64,000 nucleotides of DNA from Heliopora coerulea (lineage: Eukaryota > Cnidaria > Anthozoa > Scleralcyonacea > Helioporidae), in contig JASJOG010000275.1 of the NCBI GenBank assembly GCA_030142905.1, positions 1-64,000 of the forward strand, written 5' to 3'. The first letter of the stretch is position 1, and each line of letters begins with the position of its first letter. A program made the position numbers and the translations under genes. The notes beneath the pieces are model-generated. The model did no database searches. It was not told the DNA's origin and worked only from the letters and a program-made list of their open reading frames with translations. Positions 39,768-53,800 of this stretch are shown here, one piece after another.

Positions 39768-41568
39768 GATCAACCTCTTGATTCATTTGAAGGAAACATC
39801 CGGTTGAATTGATGTCAATCATGTTTCTATATTGTACAGGACACTAAAAGTGTTTGTTTCAACAAATATCCAGTGTTTTTTTGGAATTCTCTTGACGTCG
39901 TCCATGTCTCTGTTCTATAATTTTAAAGAAACATGACGTCAGCGTCATCCGTCGTGCTGTCATGTCAAGTCAGCGATTTAGTCACTAAAATTTCAGAAAT
40001 TTATCATGACTTCATAGATAATCTGCTTAAAGTATCAAGTATGACACCTATGGTCTTGAGAGCCAAGAGCAAAGTTCAACTTGCAAATTAGGATGAGGAG
40101 CCCCTGTCATGCCCGAAGAGTAAGAGCAATCCTTGCCACAAGGTTTACATACGAAGGCAGAACTTTCGTCTTTCTGTCCTTCATTTCGTCCGACTCTAAC
40201 TCATCTTTTTTTTTATTTAACGGTAAAATACTCCGGTTTATGTGGTGGGAAGGGGTGGAAGATACGAAGAATTTCCGACAAATTTTAGGGAAGGAGGTAC
40301 CACAGTAGCATGTTTCCTAAAAATTATATCAAAAACTACAAATCCTTGGAAAAGTGTATGACGCTGGTCGCAATAATCGCCGTTGTTTTAGGCGTTTCGT
40401 TGAGTAAATCTACAGTGCTACCAAAATTTTATCCCTGTTCTTATCGTGGACACAGTTTCCACAGATTTAAACTTTTCAGCCCGAAATATCGCTGGTGTAA
40501 GTGCCATTGACTCCAAATACTGTAAGTGGACCCTAACAGCGCTCCTTCGACTGGAGCGAGTAGTCAATTTCACGCCAAATGGGAACTTAATCTTCAAGCC
40601 CAGGACCCTGGCTCACTCGTGTTTGATCCAAGTGCAAGCACAAGAACGAACTAAGATGAGACAAAGGAAGTTCTCCCGTAGTGGAACGCGAGCACAAACA
40701 CGAAGAAAAATGCAAGGAAACGCGCATGCATAAAGGCTAAACGAAGGAGAAACCAACGGTTCCTTTTGTTTTGTCATTTCGTGCTTCTATTTGCGTTTGT
40801 TTTACCCCGATTCACACGGAATATTGATTGTGGTCGCGCTTGGGTTTGAATCACTCTGTGAACGGTGTGAACCAGACATGAATTTTAAGAAATATCCGAC
40901 AAACCTGAATGTCACACGAACAAAATGAGTTTTAAAAAAAGCTGTAAAAGCCATTACTTTTACTTCGACAGTAATATTTTAGTCTTGTTTCAGTAATATT
41001 TTAGTCATTGTTCTTTCGGGTTGAGGACTAAACGAAATGGAAACTAGGTAGACTCGAAGCGATATTCTATTTCAGAATCATCCTCAGGGTATTATGAAAC
41101 GAAACTTCAGTTGACTTCGGCAGTGTAGGTTAATTGTGAAGTTTCGTTTCAAAGCGATTTACCGAATTAAATCCGCCCGAATGAATTCTCCGTGTAATTA
41201 AGTATGGTCATTATTAGCTTAGATCCTGTTTACGTGGTGGAAATTCAGATAAAAAGCAGACTATCAGAAAGCTGACTCACATCCTCTTAAAGTCTTAATC
41301 CTGAGCCACTGATTTGTTCGTCCAAACTGTATCCTTCTCACTAAGTGCCGACATGTAACAAAACACCACTTAACATAACACAGTAATTTAAGAGTATGAA
41401 TAATTAAATGATCTGTCAGTTGCCTGATGATCGCCTAAGCGCGTGAAACTCGGAGTAGCGACAGCAAACAAAAATTTGCCTTTGTTTTGCGTTTTCGCTC
41501 TGCCTACTGCGGTATCGAGCGCTCTATACATCCACGCCATACCTGTGAAACTTTCGTTGCATTTATTT

Positions 41569-41573
<5 letters not shown>

Positions 41574-41609
<36 letters not shown>
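41574..41609. repeat. (TA)n microsatellite
   Basis: Pure TA dinucleotide run of about 18 units. Confidence 0.95.
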
Positions 41610-41612
<3 letters not shown>

Positions 41613-42049
41613 TATTTGTGGACGCAAATAGAATCCTTTTTTAACTCCTAAGGGAGGGGTATAATCCCTCTAAGCTCCCCACCCACCCTTGGGTGCGCTT
41701 CTCTTGTTTACGACAAGTTTTGCGTTGCGGTGTATAAGGAGTTGAACATGCGCAACAGGTGTCAAAGATTGCAAATTGAGAGCATGGTAAACTCTGAAGA
41801 ACAATTACAAAGGCAGGCTATTCCTGCTGAGGTATGCCATTGACTGTCGTGAGCCTTCATGACCTACTGCAACATCACTGAATGAATCGTGAGCGGCAGT
41901 TGAGCTCTTAGAGAAAAATCGGATCCGCCAAGAAATGAGAAACAAAACGCTTCCTCGCTTGCGCAAAATGCGCGACACTTGCTCTGTTTCAGTATCATCC
42001 TCAGCACCACTATCAGAGTAGTCTTATAAACCAGGACAATCCCAAAATT

Positions 42050-42270
42050 AATACATGGGAAAATTATGGATCAATTCATGAACACGTCATCTAAATATGG
42101 TAAAATCAGTGGAATAAATAACTTTATCGGAGAACTGATTGATGACAGTGCATCACCAGACGCTTTTGACTAGCACTTCTTTATCGAAATTGGCAAAAAA
42201 TTTTCACAGGAAATTCCACCTCTTCCGTAAACCCTGAGAGTTATTTGAATGAAGCGCCTCAGGCTAACAT
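42050..42270 (+). pseudogene. LINE ORF2 linker remnant
   Basis: Translation, with stops, reads INNFIGELIDDSASPDAFD then HFFIEIGKKFSQEIPPLP, which parallels the linker NNIKHEN...LHFTEIGPKLVSRLPP of the LINE at 37742. No reverse-transcriptase motif follows. Confidence 0.55.
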
Positions 42271-43051
42271 GAAGAGAAAACTTCAACATTACAATTAACC
42301 TAAACTGTGAAACTGGATCCGATTTTTCTAGTTGACTTCAGCAGTGCAGGATAAACATGCAGTTTCATTTGGTTGGCCTACGTTGACCACATTTGAATAT
42401 TAGTTCTTTCCTTTGTCGATGAGCGCCTATAACGACACCGTTAGTTTTAACAAAGGGTCGCGCGAATATTTATTTATTTGTTTATTTATTTATTTAATCT
42501 TATTTACATATACGGTGGTCCTTCAAACTGTATGATAGTGTGTTTTCCAAGGAGCCGTATAGAAATATACATAATTATTAAATTATTAATTGAAAATCAT
42601 TATACATCTAAGATAACGATTATTACATTTACTCGTTGGACATTATTAAAATTACTTTGGAAATATTTAAACACCTTATGCTTAAGCATTAGTCCACCTG
42701 TCTTTGAGTAGAACCCTAAAATGCCCTAGGGGAATACTGAATTCCTCGTCCAAAATTTTGTTGAAGTAGCGCGTGTGAGCGACGTTCTGTGCTTAATTAA
42801 AAATAGTTTCTGTACTGCAGATGGACTCCATATTTCCGTAGCTTTGCTTTTCCTCTTCCGTGTTCTCGAAGGTTTATCGATTAAATCGTTTTGCCATGGT
42901 CACACCATAAGCGCAACCAGGCACGTGTTGGTCATATGATACGCCTTTTGCGTATCGAATAACTTTGGCCGTTTTAGGGTTGTCAAATTGTTGCTTCTGT
43001 TCCAAATAACGGCCGTGAGCGTCGCTGAAGCTGGAAAGCAACTGGAAAGCC

Positions 43052-46000
43052 ATGCGCCTCTGTTTACTCTTCGCTGTTTTCGTTTGCGCACTGTCTCAAA
43101 CATTGGCAGGTAGGAAAGTTCACCTCTTTAACGCCTCAGCGCGTCATTATTTTCGAATCATTTGAACGCGAGACGTTTTAATGCGCACTTATATTTGTCG
43201 CACTTGCTGAGTGTCTTGCTTCACTGAAACCAGGTCTGTTCTCTTTTGTTTCAGCTCCTTCAACCAAGAGAGATGCTGGTTTGGTAAGTTGATTGTCGCT
43301 TGTGTTGTCGGATTTAAGTGAGCCCCGTGAGGAACACAAGGTTTGCGTGTATCTAGTTGAAGTACTGCTTTGCTCCTTTTTTCATATTTTTGCCTTCATC
43401 TTAACCAATTCTTACTCGACCTAAAAAACCTTAGAGGCCAAGGACATGATCTGGATACTTGAATAGTCTAGGGGAGAATCCAGTCTTGATCACTTTCTGT
43501 CTCAAGTCTGATGATTATCTCTGTAACTCCCATAATCTCATGACATGTGCAACATAACCATTGTTCTGTAAAAACTCGGCTTCTCTGTCTTCAATCTGGA
43601 AAAATGGTTTTCTAATGAAGGACAGTATACAGGGAGCAGTTGACGTTGGGTGTTGACAACAGTGCCCTTTGATCTGATTGTGCGGTCCATAACAGTTGCC
43701 TGGGCATCGCTCGTTATGTGCGAAGAATGTTACACCCTGCATGGACGCTCTTTCAAAATGTCATTACTACAGCTGTGCGAATACTGCAACACTAATCGTT
43801 TCCGAATACTGGCGTTTCATTTCATCATTTGAGGCCAAATTTACGTCGGATGGGTTTGTGGTTCGTTTCAAAAATGTGAATAGAACAAGTATGAGGGTGG
43901 GTGTTGGAGTGTTTGGCAAACAGCGTAAAGGAGATTATGGCGTAAAGGAACTGCATTGTTAGCGTAATCTACTAATCGTCATACATTAACAATGACGTGA
44001 TCAAGCTCTAACGGAATATCGGGGAATATTACGAAACATCCATGATAAAAGGCTTTGTTTTTCATCGTAAACTGATTTAAACGAAACGCTGACTTTATCT
44101 TAAACTCTTACCGTGTTTATTGTCAACACTTTAAAATTACAATCGTGATGATTTGGAGCAAGGTTGGTGTTTGTGCGAGGATTAGATTACCATTCAAAGC
44201 TCCAAGTTATGTAATATACCAATGCATTCAACTTAATAGAATCGCTAGGTTTTCACGACATCATACGTTGACGTGAATGTGTATGAAGCCAAGTGTTCTC
44301 AGACGTATTCGCATATGCATGAAACTTGCACCGTTTTCCACTGAGCTATCTCGCCATGATGCTGAACGTATAACTCCCATCGCAATTTACATTACAAACC
44401 AAAACGCTGCCACAGTTCGTTAGATAGGAGATTTGCGCGATCAGGAGATTGAGGCACGCTGCGCGCTCCGTTCCTCAGTTTCAAAAGTTTCATCTATTTG
44501 GTGCTTTTCCAGGGATACTGAGATTCCCTATCTTAACTTTGCTTGACAGATTCTAGAGATTATCTACATTGTTCCTTCCGTTTACTTGTATCCACTGGCT
44601 TGATTGGTTGACAAATTTCATCCCACTTGTCTATTTAAAATTTTTATATAAAGTGTCAAATTTCATCTAACTTGTCTTGAAAAGCCGTCGTTTAACTTGT
44701 CTGTCTTGTCGAACTCATTTCCGTTAGTCAGCCTATTATGCACCAACACTTCTCTTGAAAAGTTTGCGAGGTGTTTGATCAAAAACAAACTTCATCCAAC
44801 TGCCATTCCGACGAAAAGATCGGACCAATACATATAGGGTGACGAATGGTTGAGCAATGTAACACTAAAGAACGTTTTGCAAATGCTATCCAACAATGTT
44901 TGTTCATTTGACCATTTGACCAAGGTATTAGATCGTCGCTTTATCTAAACATCCTGTTGACTACAGGGAAACTGAAGCTATGTTCAAACGTCAAACTTTT
45001 CATGTGCGAATCTAATGTTAATGAGCAAAATCCTTTGTCCATACTAATTTACATTTGATTTGGCACATGAAAAGTTCGACGTTTGAACTGGGCCTAAGAG
45101 CCCATGAAACGCGTATTTTCGAGCTGTGCTGTTTGAAAACACCGCTCGTAAAGCAAGCAGTTGAAATTTTGACAAATGTATCGTAACGCCAGAGAGAAAA
45201 GCCTTGGGCGCTCAGTCATCTAATATTCATAGTGCGAGTTTTATGTGGGAACATTCAAAACTGCTACTTAATCCCACTTGCAATTTTCCTTGTCAGGTCA
45301 AAATGCAATAAGTTTCAATCGGCGAACTTTGGTTTGTGTCAATTTCAAGAGCTGGTTGTCACGGGAGAAGTGTGTATTTTGCGTGGTTGTTTGAGGCTGT
45401 TGATTGATTGCCAGTGCAAATCTGTAAGCCAGAACGTGCAAGTGTGCATAATCGCTCTTCGTTTTTCTCCTAACATTGGGACTGTAAACGAAACGTGAGC
45501 GTTAAGGCATACGCGCGAGTACAATTGATATTCGGCTGCTGGGCGGACCTTGAGCAACCGAGGGAATTTAGTTAAGATGTACGGAAAAGAAATCAGCCGA
45601 TCAATGACTCCCGCCATCTCCAGTAGATATTTAAAATCTTTACATTTTTATCTTTTACAGCAATTGCAAGAACAAATGGAAAATTTTCAATCTCGGGTAA
45701 GCAATTTTGCTTGATCACAATAACAACCTCGTCCCGGGAGCATTTAAGAGGTAGCCAGAAACAGATTGACAAAATGCGAAAGTTAAGTGTGAAACGTTTC
45801 CAATATGTTGGTTAAATTTTACCGCCAATCGGGCAAAGTTCCTTCCGATATCACAGGTAAATGTCTTGGCATTTTTTGCGCTTAGTGATCAAACTAACGG
45901 TAAAATTTTCCGAATACCTTAGAACCTTTTGTTATGTGATTTCCAGGCTTTGCTAGGGGACATCTCGTATTCGTCGCCAGCTCCTTAGGTTACCTGAGAA

Positions 46001-47773
46001 CGTGGTCGTCCCTACCGTAGAATTCTACCACGTGTTCCTCAGATTTAGATTAAAGTATTGGTGTTACTGTTGTATTACTGCAGTAATAATAAAATTAAAG
46101 GACATTAGACATTTCTTGGTAGAAATGCCAGTGGGTTATCTGGAGTAGGCTGACTGTGATTAATCGTACGGTCATGAGGTAGTTTGTTACCTACAGAAAG
46201 GTGATATATTGGAAGCACCAAGGGAGGGATTCTCGCTTGCCACAATCTGAAACAGATAAAAATATTCTATCCTCGACGTTTCGAGCAAAGGTCCTTCGTC
46301 TGGAGAGTTAGTAGAAAGAGAAATAGAATAAACAAACTTGTTGCTTGTATGTGACTGCTTGTATAGCTTGCTATATAAGCAACAAGCTTTTTTATTCTAT
46401 TTCTCTTTCTACTAACTCTCCAGACGAAGGACCTTTGCTCGAAACTTCGAGGATAGAATATTTTTATCAGTTTCAGATTGTGGCAAGCGAGAAATCCTCC
46501 CTTGGTGTTGTGTTGTTGCGCCGCTGCCTACGCTGAACCAGCCTTGTTGGAAGGTCGTGGGGTTCCGTTGGCGCCGCCGTGTCTATTGAGTTCATTGATG
46601 TTTTTGCCTGTATAGTACATCATTAGATTTCATTCATAAGGATCGTGAGACGTGTGATTTTTAACGTAAATTGTTAACGTAATGGATCATAGCTGCTAAG
46701 CACAAGCTCAACAAGGTAAAAACTGAAAAGTTATATTGTTGAACAAGTAACATATTTGGTCAATTATATCATCTATAGACCAGTCGGTAGTGTGCTGGAT
46801 TAGAGCTGGTTTTATAGGTTTACGATTGCTAAATTGATTGGATTGAGTTTCACAGTTTATATCGCAGATGGTTTTCTAGCTTAGTTGATAGATTATGGGG
46901 GCTAAAGTACCAAATGTTATGGTAGTTTTCCGTTTAGCTAACTTGGCCGAATGTTAAACTGGTGGGCAAGGGATCAATTTGAGCAATGGCTTTGTATTTT
47001 GTTTACAGAAGCATGTAAAACCCGAAAAACCACCGTAGTAGCTAGACATTTTGGTGGTGACGCCCAAATTCTTTAGCTCTAAAAGGTCACTGTTTAAAAG
47101 TATCAGTTTTATTTCTTGATCGGCAAACTCAACTCAAATTCGATTTTTTCTTTTTATCTTTGCTGAGACAGATGTTTTCTTTGAATGATCAGGTATGTTA
47201 ACTAAACACTATCCATAATTGTGGTGGTAAGATCATTTTCAGAAACCCCCCCAAAAAACACACTAACTTAGAACTGAAATATACGTAAGACAGGGACGTG
47301 CTTAAAATTACAACTCGTGTTTTTGCATATTTTTATAATTTGTGGATGTGATCGGTTTTTGTTGTTGTTATTGTCATTGTTGTTGCTGCTGCTGTTATAG
47401 TTATGGTCTATGTTGTTGCTATTCCTCTTCTTCTTGTTCTCAATGGTTGTTGCTTTTGCTTTTGTATTAGTTGTTGGTGTTATTCGTGTTGTTGTTGTTG
47501 TTGTTCCTGATCGTGTTTTCCGCCTTCTTCCTGAAAACCTCGTTTCTTCATTGCATGATATGGAAACTTAAAACAAAAGACTTCCCCACAGAGTCTGCCA
47601 TCACCTTACACCCGGTTATAATAAGAAATCGTCTTGAATTGCTAATTTTTAGCTAAAAACTGTCCTCGAAACGATCAAGAAGGAGAAAAGCCTGGGGAAT
47701 TCTAATACGCTGGATAAAAGAGGTAAAAGGATGGTAAAGGGAGGAAAGGAAGGAGAGAAGAAGGGAAAAAAGC

Positions 47774-47804
<31 letters not shown>

Positions 47805-50800
47805 GAGTGAAGCAAGCAAGCTAGGAATCGATTGGCGTTAGCCAATGTAAAATAATGGAAGACCTATCCAAACATGGGAGACAGAAGGAGTTAATTCAGG
47901 TGGACTCAACTCTTCCCTAAAGGTCGCTCTCTTTCTGTCTGGAGTAAAATATTACAAGACATATCTGCGCAGAAATGTGTTAAAATAACATACGTTCTAA
48001 CCAATTAATTTAACTTTTTATCCTTAGGAGTTGAGAAATCGGAATGTATTAAGAAGGTGAGTGAAAGTGACTTGTTAGAAGAGATGGGATGAGACGTGAG
48101 CAAGCTTTTAAAGCATTATAGTAGACTATCCATTGTGCATTATAACGATTGGCTTTCGGCTATTTGCGGCGCAACGTGATCATATGATAGATCACCGATT
48201 GCTCAGCATGGATATTTTGGCCTGCTGGTGAAAGCATAATGACTAGAACATTAGGTGCAGGTGTCGAACTTGAAGTACGGTAATAGTTGTTCGTCTTGTG
48301 ATTAGATCTACTTGAAGTGAAAGTATAACCACGAAAACGTTTTGTGTGCCGCCAACAGGGGCACAGCCAAAAACTTTCCAGATGGCTAATCCTCATTTTA
48401 CAGTGTGCGTTAATGTTCATGAAGTAAGCTAAATAACACATGGGCATTTTGGAGATATGGAATTTATCTTCTCGTGTTCAATTTGATCTGCCATTCGTGG
48501 CATATATGCCACTCTTGGCATATCAAACTGAACACGAGAAGATAAATTTCGTATCTCCGCCCGCCCATGTATTGTTCTCTATGTCTCGTATGCGCAACGC
48601 TGGAAATTTTGTCTTTCTGATGCTAAAATATGTTGTGGAAGTTTCATTAAAACTTGTACATTTTCCCCTCACCCTTTAATCGTGATTTGCATTGTTTTCC
48701 AATTACTGAATTGGTTTCCCAAATTTTATTCATTTCAGTCAATTGTGCAAGAAAACGATCCCTTCATCCTGAGGATTGCGCTGACGATCATGAAACGAAT
48801 AAACACGAAGGAGAGCCGGGCGTACATTGAGAAACTCGTTAATGCTACCGCTGACCATGTGGTGGTCAAAATGGGAACAGATCATGGTATCAAACGTTTT
48901 CACAAGCGACTTCTAACAGCTGTGTTACAGGTAAGCCTTGTGAATTGTGTGAGAAGCACAATTCACAACGCTCGAAGTGTTACCCTTGACTACATTTTTC
49001 CGAGAAATTGTACCGTGTCTCCAGAACGAAGTTGTGTAACTGAGAACAATAATGTGTATAATATGAAAAGCAATTCGATATAAGGTTACTGCGGCCTTAA
49101 ATTCGAGACAGGTGATTATTTACCTTTTAAAGAATGTCTGTTTACTTTCGATGGACGTTGCTGCTTAGATTGGAAAAGATTGTCTGTTTTGATTGGAAGG
49201 GATTGTCTGTTCAGCTTTGGGGAGAACTTCCGTCACCTTTGAAGAAGACTGCTTTTGAGAACAAGCGGTGCAGAGGGTAGTAAAATGGAGCGGGGAACGT
49301 GAGAAACGATCTCAGAACTACACTTGATTATACCGGACTAGACAGGGGAGAACAGGACACCGAAGGGTTAGACAGGACAAGACAGGACAGCACAAACTAG
49401 AGGAGAGGAAAGTGGTTGGAGAGGGGAAGAAACGATACCAGGGACGTTAAGATCTACGACGTCAACTTCAGCGACGAGGTCTTTTAAACAAGAGAATTCT
49501 TCATGCAAAATAAAGAGAATGAATATAATTTCTATTCTTAACACCGTCGTCGCTCTGCATACAACGTCACCCAAACTATTTTCACTTCTTAAGGAGGACG
49601 TAAGCTTAAAGTGAAAAAAGCTTTTAGTTAAAATTGAATTCAACACGAGACTACAGTCGTTTTGGGCAAACTGAAGCGTTTCAAGAGTCATATATCAAGC
49701 CACAAGTATCAAGCATGGTGGTCAAAAAACTGTGGTTTCCTCAAATGCCGAAATTTTTTGAATGACGATGTCGTTTAAATTGACATTCTAGATTTTAAAG
49801 TCCCTATCAACCAGACAAGACCATCAAGATTGAATAGGAGAGAACAGAACTGCATAGCGCGGAATAGGATAGGATAGGATAGGATAGGACAGTTGAGCAG
49901 AGCAAGAACGAAAAAGACCGAAACAAAAAGAACAAATCAGAACAAAATAAAGTTGTCAGGGGTATGTTTACTTCCAAAAGCCTTGACCAGCCGACAACTT
50001 CAAAAAATATAAGAGAAAGCAAATTCCGAAAACGAAGGCCATCTTTCAACCTAAGGTTTAAGTTAACAAAAGATGAAAACTGTGAAATGGTGATATTTCG
50101 ATTTTATTGCAAAATCATCTTCAAAATCATCTTGGTCTGAAGATGATTTTGCAATAAAATGGAAATATCACCATTTCACAGTTTTCATCTTTTGTTAACT
50201 TAAATCTTAAGTTGAAAGATGGCCTTCGTTTTCGGAATTTACTTTCTCTTGTATGTTTACTTTTAGGTAGCATTTTATTTACTGTATGTTTACGTTTATT
50301 TATTTCTGTTTAACGCTTAGATTTTGCATGCATTTGATGCTGGTTTTATTTTGGATGGAATTTTGTTCCATTTCGATTTCGTATCTTCTAACCTCAGTAT
50401 GAAAGTATTTTTACCTTCTTCAGACAACTTTACTCTAATAGAGAAACGTGTGCATTAAATTTCGTTTTCATGTACATGTCTGACAGTTTGTTCATTTCTC
50501 TTTACAGCTTCTAAAAGTGCGATCCATACTTACCATCAAGACGGAGGGACAGTTCTTAGACAAACTAGACGTCCGCAAACCCCGCACATTGGGGACAGCA
50601 CGTATGGACTACGACCAAAGCAAAGTTGTACAGGCGTTAGAAGAATTGTTAGAAGGACCTTTAATTAAAGGATTTGTTTCAAAGAAAGAAGTGAGTATGA
50701 TATTCTCTGATTCTCCAGTGTTCAGACCAATGTTGTAACTAGTCAACCGATGGTCGAGTCGAGTCGAGTACACGAGGCTATGTCCACACGTACACGTTTT

Positions 50801-53800
50801 CAAATTTATTCGTTTTCATTTAACTTAAAACGCGTCAAAATTATTGCGTCCACATAAGCGTTTTTGTGTCGTATTCGCCTGTCCACACGACAACGCTGAA
50901 AACGATGGGAGTGTTAATTAAATCATGTCCGGCCAATCAAAATCACTGATCTCGATAGTGGTCTTCATGTTAGAGAACTGGGTCCAACACCGTTTTCAAA
51001 AGTCTAGGTTTTCGTCTGTCCACACGAAAACGAAGCGTTTAATAAATATCTCCACTTTCAAAGGCGTTTCCGAAAGTCTCCGTTTTCGGTGGAAATGACT
51101 CCACCCACTCATCGCTTAACTGTGAATGGAAGGCTAAAACGGATGAAAAAGTATAGATTACCCTACGAAAACCTATACGTGTGGACTGGGCCTGAGTGTC
51201 TGATAGAGTCGAGTAAGGTCAATAGCCTGGCTCGAATCAAGTTGAATCATACAACGTGATCGAGTATAGTCCGGTCAGGTTATAAAGTTGTCATTACTAC
51301 CAGATAAAAGTCGTTAGGGAAGTAAGAGCGAGTAAAATCGCCTGACAATAACAAGAGTTAAGGCTAGCCCTTAGGCTGGCCCTTAGTGGTTACTACTGGT
51401 GACATGTACTTATCAATTAGTTTAATTATAATAGTGTTGTTGTAAATAGTCCTTATATAAGAAAATGAGTACAATACAGCTATCTGTTCTGTTCAAGCTT
51501 GGCGTAAGTCAAAGTAAAATTGCAAAGTTCGGCTAGGGAACGAAAAGAGTTAATGGCGGAGCTCCACTGTCGCTCACTGTTGTGGTCAAATGAGGTCATT
51601 TATGGCAGAGATTCGCCGAGTCGACTCATTTTTCACAAAAGACTCGACTCGACTCGAGTCCGCAAAAATCAGGACTCGATTTGATCCGAATCCTTGCATG
51701 ACTGGTTCTGACACTTCAGTAGTTCTTACCCTCGTAGCGTCTACTTCTCTCCTTCGAGGTCACCTTGTTCCTTGTGCTCAGTCTAAAAGACCTCGCGCAT
51801 CCCGAGTGGATATTAAAGTAGAACGCTGTGTCGGGAGCGTGTTAAGATGTATAAGGGTTTAAAAGTTCTTGTCACTGTTTTCAAACTACTCCACGTTTCC
51901 TCTTACTAAGGGCCTTCGCTCAAAGCATTAGTTTTTCTGGTTTTGAATGTTAGATATCAAAACCTGAACCTTATAGTTTTAATTTAAGTTATTTTGGTAA
52001 ATCTAGTTTTCTTATCAATCCTGCCAAGTTCACTTTACCAAATTCGTCATGGAGTTTGAGAGCCACTGCCTTATCTTGTTTCGTTCCCCACGATGCATTT
52101 ACGCTAACTCCATTAAAGATCCACTTATTTACTCCGCCCTCTGATGGATTGGTAAGCAACATTCATATTTCTAAACATTGACGTAACTACGGGGGAGGGA
52201 CCCGGGCCCCTAAAAATTTGCTGATCCACCCCAAAGGGCCACTCCATCTTGTAGAGAAATGTCACCATCAACTTCTATAAAGTTGGACATTTACGCAAGT
52301 GTAAGTGCGCAAGGTAACATATTTGAATGTTTGACAGGCAGTATCTAAAATCTCTACTTGCTGTTTTCCCCTCCCCCCAAATTTGCTGAGGCCCTCTGAA
52401 GGACCCCCCACTGGAAATGTCCTTGTTACGTCATTGTTTATAAATCTCTAGTGGTTGTTGAACGAGATGCTCCCTAACTCGCGTATTTTTGTTTTCAGGA
52501 GGAAAAAATGATTAAAAAGGCGGTCGAAGCTTTGGGCAAAGCCTTTGAATTATCGAAGAACAGAACGGAGTCCATTGCTCGGGTTATGATTGAACATGTT
52601 CATGAAGACGTGAAGGAAGTGAAACCAAGTAAAGCGAAAGGCAAACCGATGACTGACGACGAAAAAATCAAAGGACTGCAAAAAATGGTCGAGGACAAAG
52701 TGGTGGAAAATCAACTAAACATCCAAGAGGTAAATCGAGTAAATCGTCGCAAATTTATAAATCGCATATGCAAGCGTTTTTAGAATCTGAAACGAGGCGG
52801 TTGTAATACTGTAACGTCCAACTTTTTTCAACCTTAGATGAGGTTTCTCGTCAAAGGACTGGCCGCCGCTGTAGGAGCACGTAACAAACTATCAGCTGAA
52901 AAAACGTCGGAATTAGAAAACAGAATCTTAAAAGGAGTGGAGGACTATTTTGCCAAAAACAAGTTGCCGGGTTGGTACATTTTGACTTCTGTTATAACTC
53001 TACTTTGAAAGAAACTTCTCCTTTTTCTGGGTTCAGATTCTTGGTACAATTTTTATGGTAGTGCAATCGACTTCTGACGTTGATTAATAGTTCCTCCAGA
53101 AAGTTCCCCAGTTATGGAACGATACCTTCTACAGCCTTTATTGTAATATTTAAAAACCGAGCAGGAGTGCTTTATTGGATTTAAAACACGAGGCGACAGC
53201 CAAGTGTTTTAGATCATATAAAGCACGTACTGCGAGTATTTTTTAAATGGCTTAAAAAAACTAACCCCTCAGCAACGTAAAAAGTTCAAAAGTTGATAAC
53301 TGCCATGACTGATCTCAAAGAATCCCAACGTTTCCAGCAAAGGCCCTTCGTCAGAGAAAGAAACGTGTTTTCTTCGGCAGTATTCTATTCTTATATCATT
53401 GACTGGATTTAACCCCTTAACACGTTGATTCGCGTTGAAAGTTCGAAAATTGATGTTTTCTAATTCGCAAAAATTTGAGGAGAAAATCAAGAGTGTTTTT
53501 ATCACATTTAAGGATACGACACGGTTATGATATTCCTTTGCATTTTAATCATGAATTTTTAATGCACTTTTTAATGATATATAACCCTTTGTGAACGACG
53601 CAAACCTGTTTTGTGAAAAGACATGTAACAGGACTGTCTTGTTGATTTTTAGTGTACTGCTCTCTTCTTGGCTTTATTAGAAAATTTTAGTGAACACAAC
53701 TGAAAGGCCACCGACGACGTGTCCTTATAATCGAACAAAGTATAGTATTTAGGCCCCTGAATATTCTCGAGGTCTTCGCCGCTCTAGACACGACGTTATT

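Larger units (their letters stand above)
39768..43051. other. intergenic and 5' region of the secreted modular gene
   Basis: No host gene supported. Contents: a repeat related to 21870-22070 near 39790-39980, a degraded inverted Penelope-like piece near 41030-41160, a (TA)n run at 41574-41609, a LINE linker remnant at 42050-42270, and the likely promoter/5' UTR just before 43052. Confidence 0.45.

Noticed and set aside
46217..50250. Repeated inverted units that might suggest a CRISPR-like array
   Set aside because: Units are of different families, long, irregularly spaced and lie in introns of a eukaryotic gene.
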